Below the pieces are notes generated by a model. That model was not told the DNA's origin, made no database searches, and was given only the letters and a program-made list of their open reading frames with translations. This document shows, piece by piece, positions 1-11,800 of a stretch of DNA of 64,000 nucleotides (its first letter is position 1; every line of letters begins with the position of its first letter). The stretch is from Ilyonectria destructans (Eukaryota; Ascomycota; Sordariomycetes; Hypocreales; Nectriaceae): the NCBI GenBank assembly GCA_020740775.1, contig JAHEWK010000012.1, positions 992,001 to 1,056,000 of the forward strand. The letters are read 5' to 3'. The position numbers and the translations under genes are program-made.

Positions 1-206
1 CCCGATTTTCTACGCGTTGCATGTCCTGTAATCCAAAAGCAAACACGTCTGTACCTCTGTGTGGTAAAAATCATAGTGCCAGGTATTCCATGAGAAAAGA
101 AAGAAATAAGTCAAGGAAAGACAACAAAAGAAAAGGTGGTGTTAAGATCTGGAGCTGTTTGAAGAGCCAGTCAACATACAGCGTGTGGTAGTGGCATCGA
201 TATGGT

Positions 207-2230
207 CTACACGACGGACGCAGCCTCAGCGAGCACACTTATAAGGCTTACAGCCGCGCCGCCAATGCCGACGGCCCCGAGCGTCTCGCCCCAGGCCTTC
301 TTCTTGGACGAGCGGTCATCTCGCCTCGATCCACGGCGGTCGCTTCGGTGGTGCCGTTTGCTGCTGCCGTAGTAATCGCTGTGTCTGTCGCGGTGCCGCT
401 CTCCGTCTGAGTACCGCCGCGAGCTCTCCCGCGGGTGCCGGCGGGACGATCTCTCGCTGCGGCGGTCACGGTCGTGGTCTCGGTCGTCTCTGAGGGAGTG
501 GGGGCTGCGGGAGTCCACCTCATGAGGCTCAGGATCGAACCGAACGTGATTCTCGTTCTTGTTCTTAAGGATGGGCTTAGGGAGGACGGTGCTTGCGGGT
601 GATGTCTTGTTCCGAGTTGGAGGGTTGACGATGACAGGGTAGCTTTTTGTTCCCTTTTCATCACGTCTAGCTTCGTCTTCAGAGCCATCGGTGCTGTCAC
701 TATAATCATACACTGCGCTTTCGTCGTCGTCTCGACTACTCCTGGAGTCGGCTCGATGTCCATGTCCATCGCGTCGACGACGTTCAGAACGACGGCGTGA
801 ATGGCCCCCGGCGAAGCGGGCAGCACGAGCATCAGCACTTTGGCGAGCATACTCGCTAATCTGCTCCCGAGAGAGCCGACCCAGAACGGCGACGTAATCA
901 GGACGTGCCTCATACCTCACACCAGCCCTCTCGAGAATCTCGGGGCTGACGAGGGTACGCCTGATCTTCGTCCATTGAGCATCAGGGAGAATGTCCATCC
1001 CATAGCGGTCAGGAGCCAGGCGGGACATGCCCCGCGGACTGCTCCCGTATGCGGGTGGAGCACCGCCGTTCACATAGGGGGGCAGCGGAGGGACAGATCG
1101 GGGTGACGCCCCGAGATTTGAGGTTGGCGAAGAGGACAGCTCAAGGCCAGAATAGGAGCCGGTATTGTTGGCGTTGAGGTACCTTTGGTCCGATGGTGAG
1201 CGACTGTACTGCTGCTGGGTTGGCGATTGCACAATTAGACCAGCCATGTCCGTGGTGAGACTATCCATGGCCATGAGATCCCTTGTGGAGATGAGAGCCA
1301 TGCTCGATTCGCCAGACAGCTCCTGGGGCGAGGATGAGAAAGATCGAGTAGCCGGAGCGACCTCGGGCATTCTTCGCTCATCCTTCATACCAACGAAGAA
1401 CTTTTCGTTGCTGTTGTAAGCTGGAAGCTCCTTGGGCGAGGTTGGCTGGGACTTGGCCTCGCGCTCAAGAAGACCACGGACGGTGGGACAAGTGCCACCA
1501 GAGACGTAACCGACAGATTCGAGTTCACGGATATAAGCTCGGAGGATGTCCTGGGGTGTGACAATATCAGTATCATGAAGTAGGTGATGGGGGTTAGTTG
1601 GGTGGGACGGCATCGAACCTTGTGTTTGCGTAGGACTTGGGGAGCAAATCCTTCCTTTTCGAGCTCGGCCTTGAACTCGAGCCATAAGCTGTCCTCGTCC
1701 TCGGTGACAGAGTTACAGTCGCGCTTTTTGAACAGTCTGTTGGCGATCTGGTCGACCTTGTCCTTGATATCCTCAAGGCCGGGTTGGCGATCATCAACGA
1801 CCTGGCGCGGCTTGTTGGCGGGGTTCTGCAGCTGGACGGTGTCGAGAAACATGTCCACATTCGTCTTGTCATTCATAAGCCTCGATCGAATCAAGCCAAG
1901 CCTATCGTCGCGAACACGCTCATCGCCAGACGGATGGCCATCGCCATACCTGTCCAGCACGGACTCGAGCTGGGCGAGGGTGAAGTCGCAGTCCTCGACC
2001 ATGGGCTGCAGCCGGCGCGAGTACACGGGCGACGAGCCGTGGGAGCGGTTGTTCAGGAGCGAGTCCGGGTCGGCAGCCTCGACGCGCAGGTGTCGCAGGG
2101 CCAGATGGAGCTGGCGCACGGCGGCGGCTACATCGGCGAAGGGCTGGCCGGAGTGGTTGGCGCGCAGGTAAAGGGTGCGGGCGAAGGCATCGACGGCGTC
2201 GATGTGCTCGACGGTGGAGCCGCCACTCAT
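207..2230 (-). CDS. DUF8035-like low-complexity protein with hydrophobic C-terminal tail
   Basis: I read two exons (1619-2230 and 1550-207) giving about 651 residues. The 68-bp intron at 1551-1618 starts GTTCGA, has a CTAAC branch site and ends CCCCAG; codon phase is kept across it. I chose the ATG at 2230 because the frame further upstream looks like untranslated leader. The first ~200 residues are a structured, mostly helical region. The middle is Ser/Pro-rich. Around residues 388-440 lies a conserved-looking block (starting ILPDAQWTKIRR and running through VSPEILERAG to a DYVAVL/LSREQI segment) that I match from memory to the fungal family DUF8035. An RS/RD-rich basic region follows, and the last ~25 residues are Gly/Ala/Val-rich and hydrophobic (GAVGIGGAAVSLI), which could be a tail anchor. 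Function is unknown. Family naming is tentative; the gene model is well supported. Confidence 0.75.
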
Positions 2231-2967
2231 GGTTGGAGCGATGCCAAGACCCAGGCGGTTGGGCCGAGGTTGTCGTGAGAAATTGGGTGGTGGTTGTGGT
2301 GATGTCGCTGCGATATGGCGAGTGGTGGATGGTGTAAGTCGGCTCAGCAGAGGCAGACTGGGGTCCAGGATGAAGGAAGAGCCAAGGTGCAGATTCACAG
2401 GTGCAGATTCAGATTCGCAAGGGTTGAGGATGAGTGTGAGATGTGGTTTTCGATCGGGGGCCAGTCGGGCTTTGAAATGGAAACGGAGAGGAGAGAGACA
2501 AGAGTGATGATGGATGGATGGGTGGACTGTCTTGGGCCGGCACGAAGAGTGTGGTGTGTACAAGCTGCGGCAGGGCGTTCAGTGGGAGTGTAACGTCAGT
2601 GGGCGAGTTTCCAGTGGGTGTGACAGCCCGCCCACTGTAGCCAGCGGCCAGCTGCCAGCCAGCCCATGATACAAGCCCCCTAGGCCAAGCCCGAGCCCAC
2701 CCTCGACGGCCAAACCACCAACAAGCTACCTAATCCAAAACACCACTTCAACCTTCAACCAGCAGGCACCCAGCAATCTTTGTCGCTGATGGCGCCCCAT
2801 GGCATGCAGCTGCAGTCTCAAGTCCCATTCCCAATGCGTCCACGTTCGCGAGACGTCTCCGCCGCACGGAAAATGCACCGTCTGCAAAGTACCCTGTACG
2901 GCCCGCGCAGCAACATGGTTCTCTCGCATTGGGACCCTCCCGGGGGAACCATCCCGTCCCCTTCAAG

Positions 2968-2988
2968 CCCCCCCCCCCCCCCCCCCCC
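2968..2988. repeat. Poly-C tract (21 bases)
   Basis: An uninterrupted run of 21 C residues on the + strand. Its true length is uncertain because such runs are prone to sequencing and assembly slippage. Confidence 0.8.
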
Positions 2989-4796
2989 GGCCGGGCAGTG
3001 ACGTAGCGGCATGCTGCAGCCCCGCCCTATAGCATCATCGCCCCGAACGCCCTCTCGCGCAAACAACACAGGGCTGGCCAACCATCTGCGTTCACAGGCA
3101 CACCACGCGCAGGCCCACGGACTGGCCAGCATGTTACTTACGGAGTAGCGTTCTCCGTCTTCGGGGCGCCCTGGAACCTGAATTTCGTCCGCTCCGCAAG
3201 CGAGCTTGAATCAGACATTGGGTTTGCGGGAAACGTTCCATCTGCGCCACCCGCCCTGCAACGGGGGCGTTTTGATAGCCCGAACCGTATTCCTAGAGCG
3301 TCCATGGTGCTCGACGATCCAGGTCCGCAGGATTAACAGGAATTCCAGTCTCGCCATCCAATTGTCGTCGCCCGTGTGCTTTTCTTAGAACAACCCGGCC
3401 AACCCAGAGGGACCGATCAACAGTTTCATGTTCGTATTGGAGTCCAACTACTGTCATATCACATCATACATACCTACGCGATGGACAATCCGATCTTGGT
3501 TGCCAGTCTACGTGTCTGCATGTCTACATGTCTACGTGTCAACTAGTTTACCTGTATGTCACCTTTTTCAAGCTTGCTCTTTTCAAGTCTGCCCCTTTTC
3601 AAACTCTCTTAGACTGGGCAGCAGCAGAGTCGACAAAGAAAACAGGCTGTGCTGGGCTGGAATACGACCTAAGAGGCAAAGTTCCAAACTCCACTGGCTC
3701 CTCACATCATCAACCCAACGCCATCAAACCTCCCATCGGCCGAGTCCGACAAGAGCCTCCGAGTCAGCTCCATTTGTCATCTTTCTAGAACATCGCCCGT
3801 CGGTGTCATCCGCGAGGCTGACTGTGGAGCTCGTCCCCGATCCCTACCAAGAACTCCTCCCCTCCATCCCTCAATCCCGCAGTAGCGCTAAAGTTGTCCT
3901 CGTGAGGATGGAGCACACGAGAGCACTCCAGCACTCCAGCACTCCCAACCAACCGGCCAACCAGCTGCGTCTCTCGACTTGCTTGCAGTCGTTCCCGAGC
4001 CTCACCTCGCGACACGGGGACGAATGCGCTCCACCCACACGGTCGGCTTAACTCCACTCGCTCCGCTCACAGTTGAGATGAGGCAGGCAGTGCGATCAGA
4101 CGTGGATGGCTGCAGGTAATAGTCCGCGCCCGGGAGGAATGCTTTCCAGGCAGCCATCCACATCTAATCCGTCGCAATTCTAACTGTCGCAGTGACTCGG
4201 TCTAGGAATCACCAAATGCCTTCACCGAGGGCCCATCTCCTTCGGCATATCGATGCGTCTTCGCTGCCGGGTCGGTCATTCACCCCGCCGCCTTATGCAA
4301 GTCGAAAAGAACTTGCACAATCCAAGAGCTGCAGTCTTGGCTCTACACGATTCAGAATTGCACAAAGCCCTTGCTCGCCACCCAAAACTGGCTTTGCGTG
4401 ATGCACGTCATCGTACCAGGCAGACCAAAAGGCAGATCCATTCGCCACGCCACGCCTTCCAGCCAATGGGCCAGTTCTCTAAGGTATCACCACCGCAGTG
4501 CGGCTCTACACGACCTCTGTCACTCTGCAACGTGCACTCCAGTGATTCAGCAGCGTGTACGACACGAAACCCTTTTAGCATGCATGGAGCCTTATCTGCA
4601 GCCCCATAAGGATTGCATTTTGGCATTTTAGCATCGCCACAATCTGGGCTAAAGTGTTGATACTTTCGATTCTTAATAACATGTGAATAATCCAATGCCA
4701 CCACTTTGTTCGACAGGCTACTTACTCATCACGATTCAAACATTGCTACACTTAGAGAGGATTGTGCATGCGTTTACAGTTCACCCTCCATTGCAT

Positions 4797-4924
4797 GTTC
4801 ATAGACGTCGTGCAACTCCACCTGATGTCATACCCTAGATGCCTCTTTCGGTGAAGTCGGGCTCATGTACGTTGTGCAACTTCACTTGGTGTCATACACC
4901 CAATGACTCTTTCGGTGAAGCAGG
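4797..4924. repeat. Two imperfect 64-bp tandem copies
   Basis: Bases 4797-4860 and 4861-4924 align end to end with roughly a dozen mismatches. Shared cores are GTGCAACT, TGTCATAC and TCTTTCGGTGAAG. Several differences are C in the first copy and T in the second, which can arise by ordinary decay or by repeat-induced mutation. Confidence 0.75.
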
Positions 4925-5423
4925 TCGCACACCAATGCCACATGTAAAAGATTATCCCATTTATTTGATACTTTCGCACAGCCGTCAACGCCTAGTTTGC
5001 ATGGCTTGATAGCGGTTTAGTAGACAAGCATACTCCTGGCAACTATCTCATATCAAGAGTTAGTATCGTTGGAATACATTCCGCACCTCCACCTCCACCT
5101 CCCGTCCTGCGCCGTGTGTAGCCGGCCTTTGTTCGCCGCGCCACCATCTAACCTTTCGCGATCCAACCCTTCAAGGCGCGCCATTCTGCCAAATTGGCCC
5201 CGGTGTCGGCCTTGTCGGGACCTCGCCCTGTCCCTCATCTGCTGACCATATGCCTTTCAATGCCAAGCCAAGCCATGTGCCGAATCCCTGGTGTCGTTCT
5301 CCATTTTCAGCCGCATCACATGTGTCGGCGCACCATTCTGCAACATCTGCCCTATCTCCGCGGTCCAGATCACTGTTGCCTGAACCTTCAGTCCTCAACC
5401 TTTGTCCAAGTGAAGGATGCGGC

Positions 5424-8194
5424 TCAAATCGCCAGCTTCTCTAGCGAGTATGCCTCCACCTTCTGACTGATCAGGTGGCCCCGCTCTCGCAAGCTCCTCT
5501 CCACAACTTCACCTCCAGACACCACCTTGTCCTTGGTAGGCAGTTGCTTCGTCTTGAGACCCAGCGGCAGGAGTCGAGACTCTCGGCCCTCCAGCTGCAT
5601 CGGGATCGGCTTGTTTGTGTTCCACGTCTGTCGTGCAGCCCCTCCCTTCTGTGCCGCCAACCCAAATTGGACTGCCTCGCCCACAATGCCATTCAGGTAC
5701 ACAGCCTCCTCCAAACCTTCCAACGCCGCAGTTACTTCAAGCTTCAACGCCGTCAAGAAGTCGCCGGCCTCGGCCTTGTCAGTTGATGAGATAGAGTCGT
5801 TGAAGAGCCAGCCTCCGGCTCCTACGGCATCCAAGCATCGCCCCAAAAGGTCCGAGATGAGGGTGATGACTCCATCAGGTGGAGGGTCATTGCCTTCTGA
5901 ATCAAAGCTAGTGGGATCGATGTACAGCGACGTCCATGCGCCTCTGACGAGCTCCACGCGAAGTGTGTAGATGAGTGACAATATCTCCTCGGTCTTAAGC
6001 GTCGCCCGGAGAGCCTTGACCGTGGTGATGGCGGGCAGTCGCCAGAGTTTCGCGAAGGCCAGGGTCAAGCCACGTGAACGGCTACTGCTGTCATCTCCGA
6101 GGTAGAACTCGGTGATGGCGATATCTCGCTCCAGGTCGTCCAGGTCCATCTCGTAGTTCTCATCTCCCTCGTGTGCCTCATTCTTGAGGAGTTTGGTGTT
6201 GCCGGCCTTCTTCTGGTCGGAAATTAGGTCCAGGTTGAGCATGAGTGCTCGAATAGCCAGCAGAAGCTCCAGTTCACCAAGTTGAGTGGCCTGGAGGTAG
6301 TTGAGTAGTAGAGTCATCGATGGGTCAGAATCGGTCAGGCATGAAAGGAGGTCGTTAGCCAGGTTCTTGCTATCAAGTGCCTCGGCGTCAAACTCATCCC
6401 GGAATGCCGACTTCAGATTCGACAAGGTAAGATGACCAGCCACAACGAGGTAGGAGGTGACGTTACTGTCGGGCATGATCAGTTGGAGCATTGGCCGCGG
6501 TACCTCACCCTCAGTCACGGAGATGGAGAAAACTCGGCTGATTGCATATGAAACCCAACGACGATCCACCGCGGTATAGGATGACTGGCCTGGAAGCCAT
6601 TCCCACTCCGGTAGGTCTTGGGAATCCGGCTCTGCCTTTCCATCCGTGCCCTCAGCAGCACCGCGAACAGCCATGCGGAATCGCTTGCGTAGTAGCGACT
6701 CCCACTGGGCCAAGTCGCCAGTGCCGAGGAACCCATCTGCCGACTCCAACTCGCTGCGGACCTTGGCGAGGTACTCCTCGGTCATGGTTCCGGGGACTTG
6801 TCGCGAGAATTCAAGTGACGCCTTCTCCGACTTTGACTTCTTGGCCGGGACCTCAACCGCGGTTCCTCGACCAATAGAGTCGATCAGGAGACCCTGCTTT
6901 CGTCGTTTGCCGTGGCTCTTAGGGGGCTCGACTTGGATTGAGACAAGAACATTGTCAACCAGGGCAACAACTAGATCCTGGCTGCGAAGATAACTAATCA
7001 ACTGGCAAGACTTGGGTTTTTGGCATTCGGCAGGCAACTCGGACAAGTCCAATGGGGCATTCGCATGGATCGAACGATACTGGTAGTTGTACAAGCCGAT
7101 CGAGTCGAGTGAACATCCCAGGACGAAGGGCCGAGAAAGACGAGAGAATGACACGGCGTTGTCCATATGCACCACAGACTTAAGCTTGGGGACTGAGGTG
7201 GTGAGATCGTAGACGCTCAGGGATCCCTGCTGTAATTGCAATAATAGACCGGCCTGGATGTCCACCTGGTATGTAGGCGCATTGGCCGTCTCGCCCGAGG
7301 GAGCGGGAATGGGAACGATTTCTAAGGGAGAAAGCTTCTGAATCTCAGCTGTGGAAGATGCGCCCGAAGCTGCTGCGAGAACAACCGCGTGGCGGCTCTC
7401 CTGACCCTGGCTGACGCATTTCGATACCAGGACCAAGAGTTCGGGTTCGGAGTTCGGGGTCTTGGGGAGGGCGCTGAAAACCTCGGGTCGTTGCTTGAAA
7501 ATACCCTCGCTAAACTCTGCCTTTGTGCCCGAAGTCACGTAGTCCACCTCGAACTCGTCAATGTGGGTTGCGACACTGTCCTGGACCGTAGATTTTGAAG
7601 AGGAAGTCCACTGGACCGAGAGGGTCTCGCCCGAGAGGGATACAAACTCGCCATTCTTACAAACTGTGACAATGTCGTCCACAGTAGCTGTTTCGGAAGG
7701 GCTGGAGGAACAGGTGATGTATTGAATAGGCGAGGTCTGGAGGATCTGGGAAGAAGTGGTCGTCGAGGTCGTCTTGCCGTCGCGATGCACGACGTCTTTG
7801 AAAAGAGTGATCTTCTGGCCGGCCGAGTCTCTGGTAGCAATGTAGGTGTATCGCGAGACATCGGCGTTACCAGCACGTCGGATTCTAACCGAGTACGGGG
7901 GGCAAGTGAAGGACTCTTGGGGAGGAATCGGGTAAGAAGTGATCAGTCTCGATGCCGGGACCTACCAGCGATTAGCATTAAGACGGAGAGATTCGTGTGA
8001 ACCAAGCAACTTACATCGTAGATACTGGCAGTCTCTCCATCAACACCAACAGCCAACTCGGTCCTCTTCCTCTTCTTCTGGTCATCGCGCTGGCCGTAGA
8101 CTTCCCGGGCAACGATACGGCCTTCGGTGTGGTCGAGGGGCCGGGGAAGTGTCGCCAGCACGGACGGCTTGTGAATTCTGTATTCGGAAGCCAT
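5424..8194 (-). CDS. UTP8: U3 snoRNP-associated protein Utp8 (t-UTP subcomplex)
   Basis: The two-exon model is 8015-8194 and 7961-5424, giving about 905 residues. The intron at 7962-8014 (53 bp) has donor GTAAGT, branch GCTAATC and acceptor GGTAG; exon 1 ends after codon 60 in phase 0. The start ATG at 8194 opens MASEYRIHKPSVLATLPRPL, a typical Utp8 N-terminus. The N-terminal two thirds fit the Utp8 beta-propeller family, with repeated short strands and the KKRKRTELAVGVD segment near residue 45. The C-terminal third is helical. In yeast, Utp8 belongs to the t-UTP/UTP-A complex, which loads early on nascent pre-rRNA in the nucleolus for 18S processing, and it also has a tRNA-export role. It shares a divergent promoter with ELG1. 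Family assignment is by recognition of overall sequence character. Confidence 0.85.
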
Positions 8195-8808
8195 GGCGAT
8201 CACTATATCGGTGCGCCAAAGGGATATCTCTGGTGGTGCAAGTCGCAATTGTTTGTCGAGATCCAACCCGTCCGCCTGGGCTTTCCTGTGATGAGCGACT
8301 GTGAAGCTCTCACAAAAAAAAAATATCTGGGCCGGGCCGACACAAAAATCCGGGAGTGGGGCCTTCGACTTTGCCCATCCGAGTTGGTGGGGTCTGCATG
8401 CACGGTCCACCAAAAGATCCCTGACGTAGAAGGAAGGCACGTACCACTCGTACTCTTCTCGCGGCGCGTGTCTGAACGCGTCCATCCTCAGCACATTAAC
8501 GCGACCCTTGGCCATTGACTTCTCGGCCCAGCCTCGAGACTCCCTCGATGCTCCTTCAACCCGCCCTCAACCCACTCTCAACCCACCTTCAACAAAGTCA
8601 AGTCGCCTGAGTTGGCAGCGATCTCCTTGTTCTTTAACCTCTCCCTTATTGATTTGTCCCTTTTTTTCTTTTTTTCGTCGCCTCTGCATCCACTGTTCGA
8701 AAGCAATGCTCGCTTGATGCTGACTTTGAGGTTGGTCAACCATCTTCTACCGCCACGCCTTCGACGTACCTCAGCTAACGCAGCTGTCTCGCAGACCTGT
8801 TCGAATCG
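8195..8808. promoter_or_regulatory. Divergent UTP8/ELG1 promoter
   Basis: 614 bp separate the two start codons. The interval contains a perfect ACGCGT (8476-8481), a second ACGCG at 8499-8503, and long T/C-rich leader sequence on the ELG1 side. A possible 5'-UTR intron near 8732-8795 (GTTGGT donor, GCTAAC branch, CGCAG acceptor) ends 13 bases before the ELG1 ATG; this is only a splice-signal reading. Confidence 0.6.
8476..8481. promoter_or_regulatory. MCB-type element ACGCGT upstream of ELG1/UTP8
   Basis: Perfect match to the MluI cell-cycle box bound by MBF in yeasts. It lies about 330 bp before the ELG1 ATG and about 280 bp before the UTP8 ATG. Function is inferred from the motif alone. 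Confidence 0.4.
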
Positions 8809-11800
8809 ATGGGATCAGTTTTGGTAGCCGCAATGGTCCAGGAGGGTGTTGGGGAGGCCCAAGAGAAGAAATTCCACCCATTCTTCACCAAGGCACCTCC
8901 AACTGCGCACTCCGACAAGCCCATTGAAGACACCTCTCAGTCAGACACCTCCTATCCTGACTCCGAGTCAACCCAGAACCAGAGAAAACGCCGAAACACG
9001 GATTCCCCCGCTCCTCAGGATGGCCGTGATGAGAAGAAGCCCCGTCGAAACCGAAGTAGCGAGGGATTCCCGATCTTGGCCACCCTCGCCACCCGCAATC
9101 ACGAAGTGAAGGTCACTGATGATACTCCCGCTGATCGCGTTGTTGGTGACTTCCCGACTCCTCCCCTGAGCGACATCTCCATCCGACCTGCAGACACAAC
9201 TCCCCAACCCACGGCAAACCTACCGCACCCCGATGTGCAGGCCCATCCCGAACCGACAGCCTCCCTCACCCCCCCGAAAGCCAAAAAGGTGTTGAAGTGG
9301 AATCCCAGAACGGGAACTCTCGGTTCGCCCCCAAAGCCGAAGCCAAAGAATACGCCAACTCGTCTCGTGCACATTAAGTATGGCCGCGATGAAGCCACTC
9401 GAAAGGAGATGGGTGATAAGATCTCCCAAATTCTCGACGGAAAGATGCTGTTTCCTCCGACCCCAACCAAATCTCGAGCACCCCGTGGTTCCAAGAAGTC
9501 CAAGGATTCTGCTACCAAGCAAGCGACTGGGTCAAAAACTACACATCCCTTTTTCGGAGGGAAAGCCAAGAAATTGGAGCCACCGACTGTCAACGCGGTC
9601 ACAGAAAAACCACGATCGTCCAAGAACTCCGTCTTCATGTCGAGCCCCTTTTCCCCAAAGAAACCTCGACCTACATTTAATCCGGACAAGATCCCCCAGT
9701 TCGGAATCAAATCGGGCGGTACTAAAGAACCAGGCGCTGCACACCCTCTCTGGCCAGCCAAGGACATGTCCCACATCCGCGGCCTTGACACCCCCATCCG
9801 TTGCGCAGACAGCTTGAAATACGACGAGGCCCCGAAGAAGTCAAAAGGACATGTTGTCACAATTTCGGCCAAGGAGTCTGTTCTAGGTCGTCACTGCGAA
9901 AGTCTGGATCTCAACACCCTGCGAAAAGCGCTCCCAAGGAACAACGACAGCTTCGAACCGATCCCTGAAGAATTGCGAATTCCGAAACGGCACTTTGAAA
10001 GTGGACGAAAACTCCAAAGACGAGTGCGATCAGAGCTACGGACATACAGGTCACCAACCATAGAAGATATTGAACTAGGCCAGGGCGAATCAGACAACTC
10101 GACCAAGAGAACACACCCAGCTATATCCCAGTTTTACGAGGCTTTAGAAACGGGACTTTCCGCCTACGACAGATCAACGTGCGAGACTCAGGCTTGGGCA
10201 CAAAAGTACGCCCCTGCCACCGCTTCACAAGTCCTACAAGCTGGAAAAGAAGCGTTTCTGCTCAAAGAGTGGTTGCAAACTCTTCGAGTCCAGTCAGTCG
10301 ACACAGGAGGTACCGACGGAAACGGCAAGGGAAAGTTAAAATCAGAGGCAGCCCCCAGAAAAAAGAGGAAGAAGGACAAGCTGGATGGATTCATTGTCGA
10401 CAGTGAGGAAGAAGCGAATGTCATGGACGAAGTCTCTGAGAACGAGGATGACTGGGCTCCCGCGGGATCAGGTGTTGTCAAGAAAACGGTCATTCGCAGC
10501 GGGGACGCGGCGGCGAAGGGTTCCAAAGATCAGGGGCGACTGACGAATGCCGTTGTGATAAGCGGACCCCATGGAAGTGGCAAGACAGCAGCTGTGTATG
10601 CAGTGGCAAAGGAGCTAGGATTCGAGATTTTCGAGATCAACTCTAGCAGCAGACGGAGCGGAAAGGACCTTTTGGAGAGGGTTGGCGATATGACGCGCAA
10701 CCACTTGGTCCAACACCACACCGATCCGGCCGATGAGGATGACGATGAAGACGAAGTTTCCAGGGACCTCAAGTCTGGGAAGCAGGGTATGATGACGGCA
10801 TTTTTCAAGCTCAAACCAACAACAGTCGCCAAGAAACCTACGACAAAACGTGCAGAGAGAAAATCCGACCCTAGCAAGCAGAGCTCTGCCAGGAACCAGA
10901 AACAATCTCTCATTCTGCTCGAGGAGGTGGATGTTCTGTATGAGGAAGACAAGCAATTCTGGGCGACATTGATGGGGATGATCTCGCAGTCGAAGCGGCC
11001 ATTTATCATGACTTGCAACGATGAGAGCTTGGTTCCATTACAAAGCCTGAGTCTGCACGGAATTTTCCGATTCTCTCCTCCTCCCACCAGCCTTGCTGTG
11101 GATCTCTGCATCCTCGTTGCCGCAAACGAGGGCCATCTCCTCAGCCGACCGACGGTGGAGGCATTGTACAGGTGTCGCAACAATGATATAAGGGCGACAT
11201 TGACCGACCTGAACTACTGGTGTCAGATTGGTGTTGGTGATCGCAGAGGAGGGTTTGACTGGTTCGTCCTCCGATGGCCAAAGGGATCTGACCTAGACGA
11301 GAACGGAGACGTGATTCGAGTGATTAGCGAAGACACGTATTGCAAGGGCATGGGCTGGATTGGCCGTGATCTTGTTGCCATGTGCTCCAACCCGCTGGAG
11401 TCGGAGGAGGAAGCCATGCGGCAGTCTTGGGATTCGTGGAAGCTGGACATGGGCGACTGGAACAGCTCAACGGGTCTGCACTCATGGGCGCAAAGTGTGT
11501 CTAAGGCCGCTCCAGACTCGAGTCGAAAATTCGATACCCTGGCGGCGTACGATGACTTCTGCGATGCCATGAGTGGAGCAGACATTCTATCCAGCGGTGG
11601 GTTTGGAGTCAATTTCCAAGAAACCCTTGATTCGACTCTCCCCGAAATTCCGGCAAAGAACAAAGACGACTTCATAATCGGACGACGTCTCCTCGAAGCA
11701 GATCCCAAGACGACTCCGTGCTCACCACATGTCACTCTCTCAATGTCCCTCAAGTCTCTTGCCAGGAACAATCTGCTTCAATCGACATCTACAATCGGCC

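Larger units (their letters stand above)
2231..5423. other. Intergenic region, 3.2 kb, no gene recognised
   Basis: This stretch lies upstream of the DUF8035-like gene and downstream of UTP8. Short open frames on both strands have no recognisable domain, poor start context and no matching splice partners. It holds a 21-base C run and a 64-bp tandem duplication, listed separately. The first ~330 bases are the probable pyrimidine-rich leader of the gene at 207-2230. Confidence 0.6.

Noticed and set aside
2968..2988. C21 run as a functional G-quadruplex or i-motif element
   Set aside because: A bare homopolymer, possibly assembly-sensitive, with nothing around it to suggest function.
7943..8515. 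Longer N-terminus for UTP8 starting near 8515
   Set aside because: The upstream portion contains poly-Phe from a T/A tract and is unlike Utp8; the ATG at 8194 gives a family-like N-terminus.
9099..9872. 257-codon open frame antisense to ELG1
   Set aside because: Gly/Phe-rich shadow frame over the disordered tail of ELG1 with no domain.
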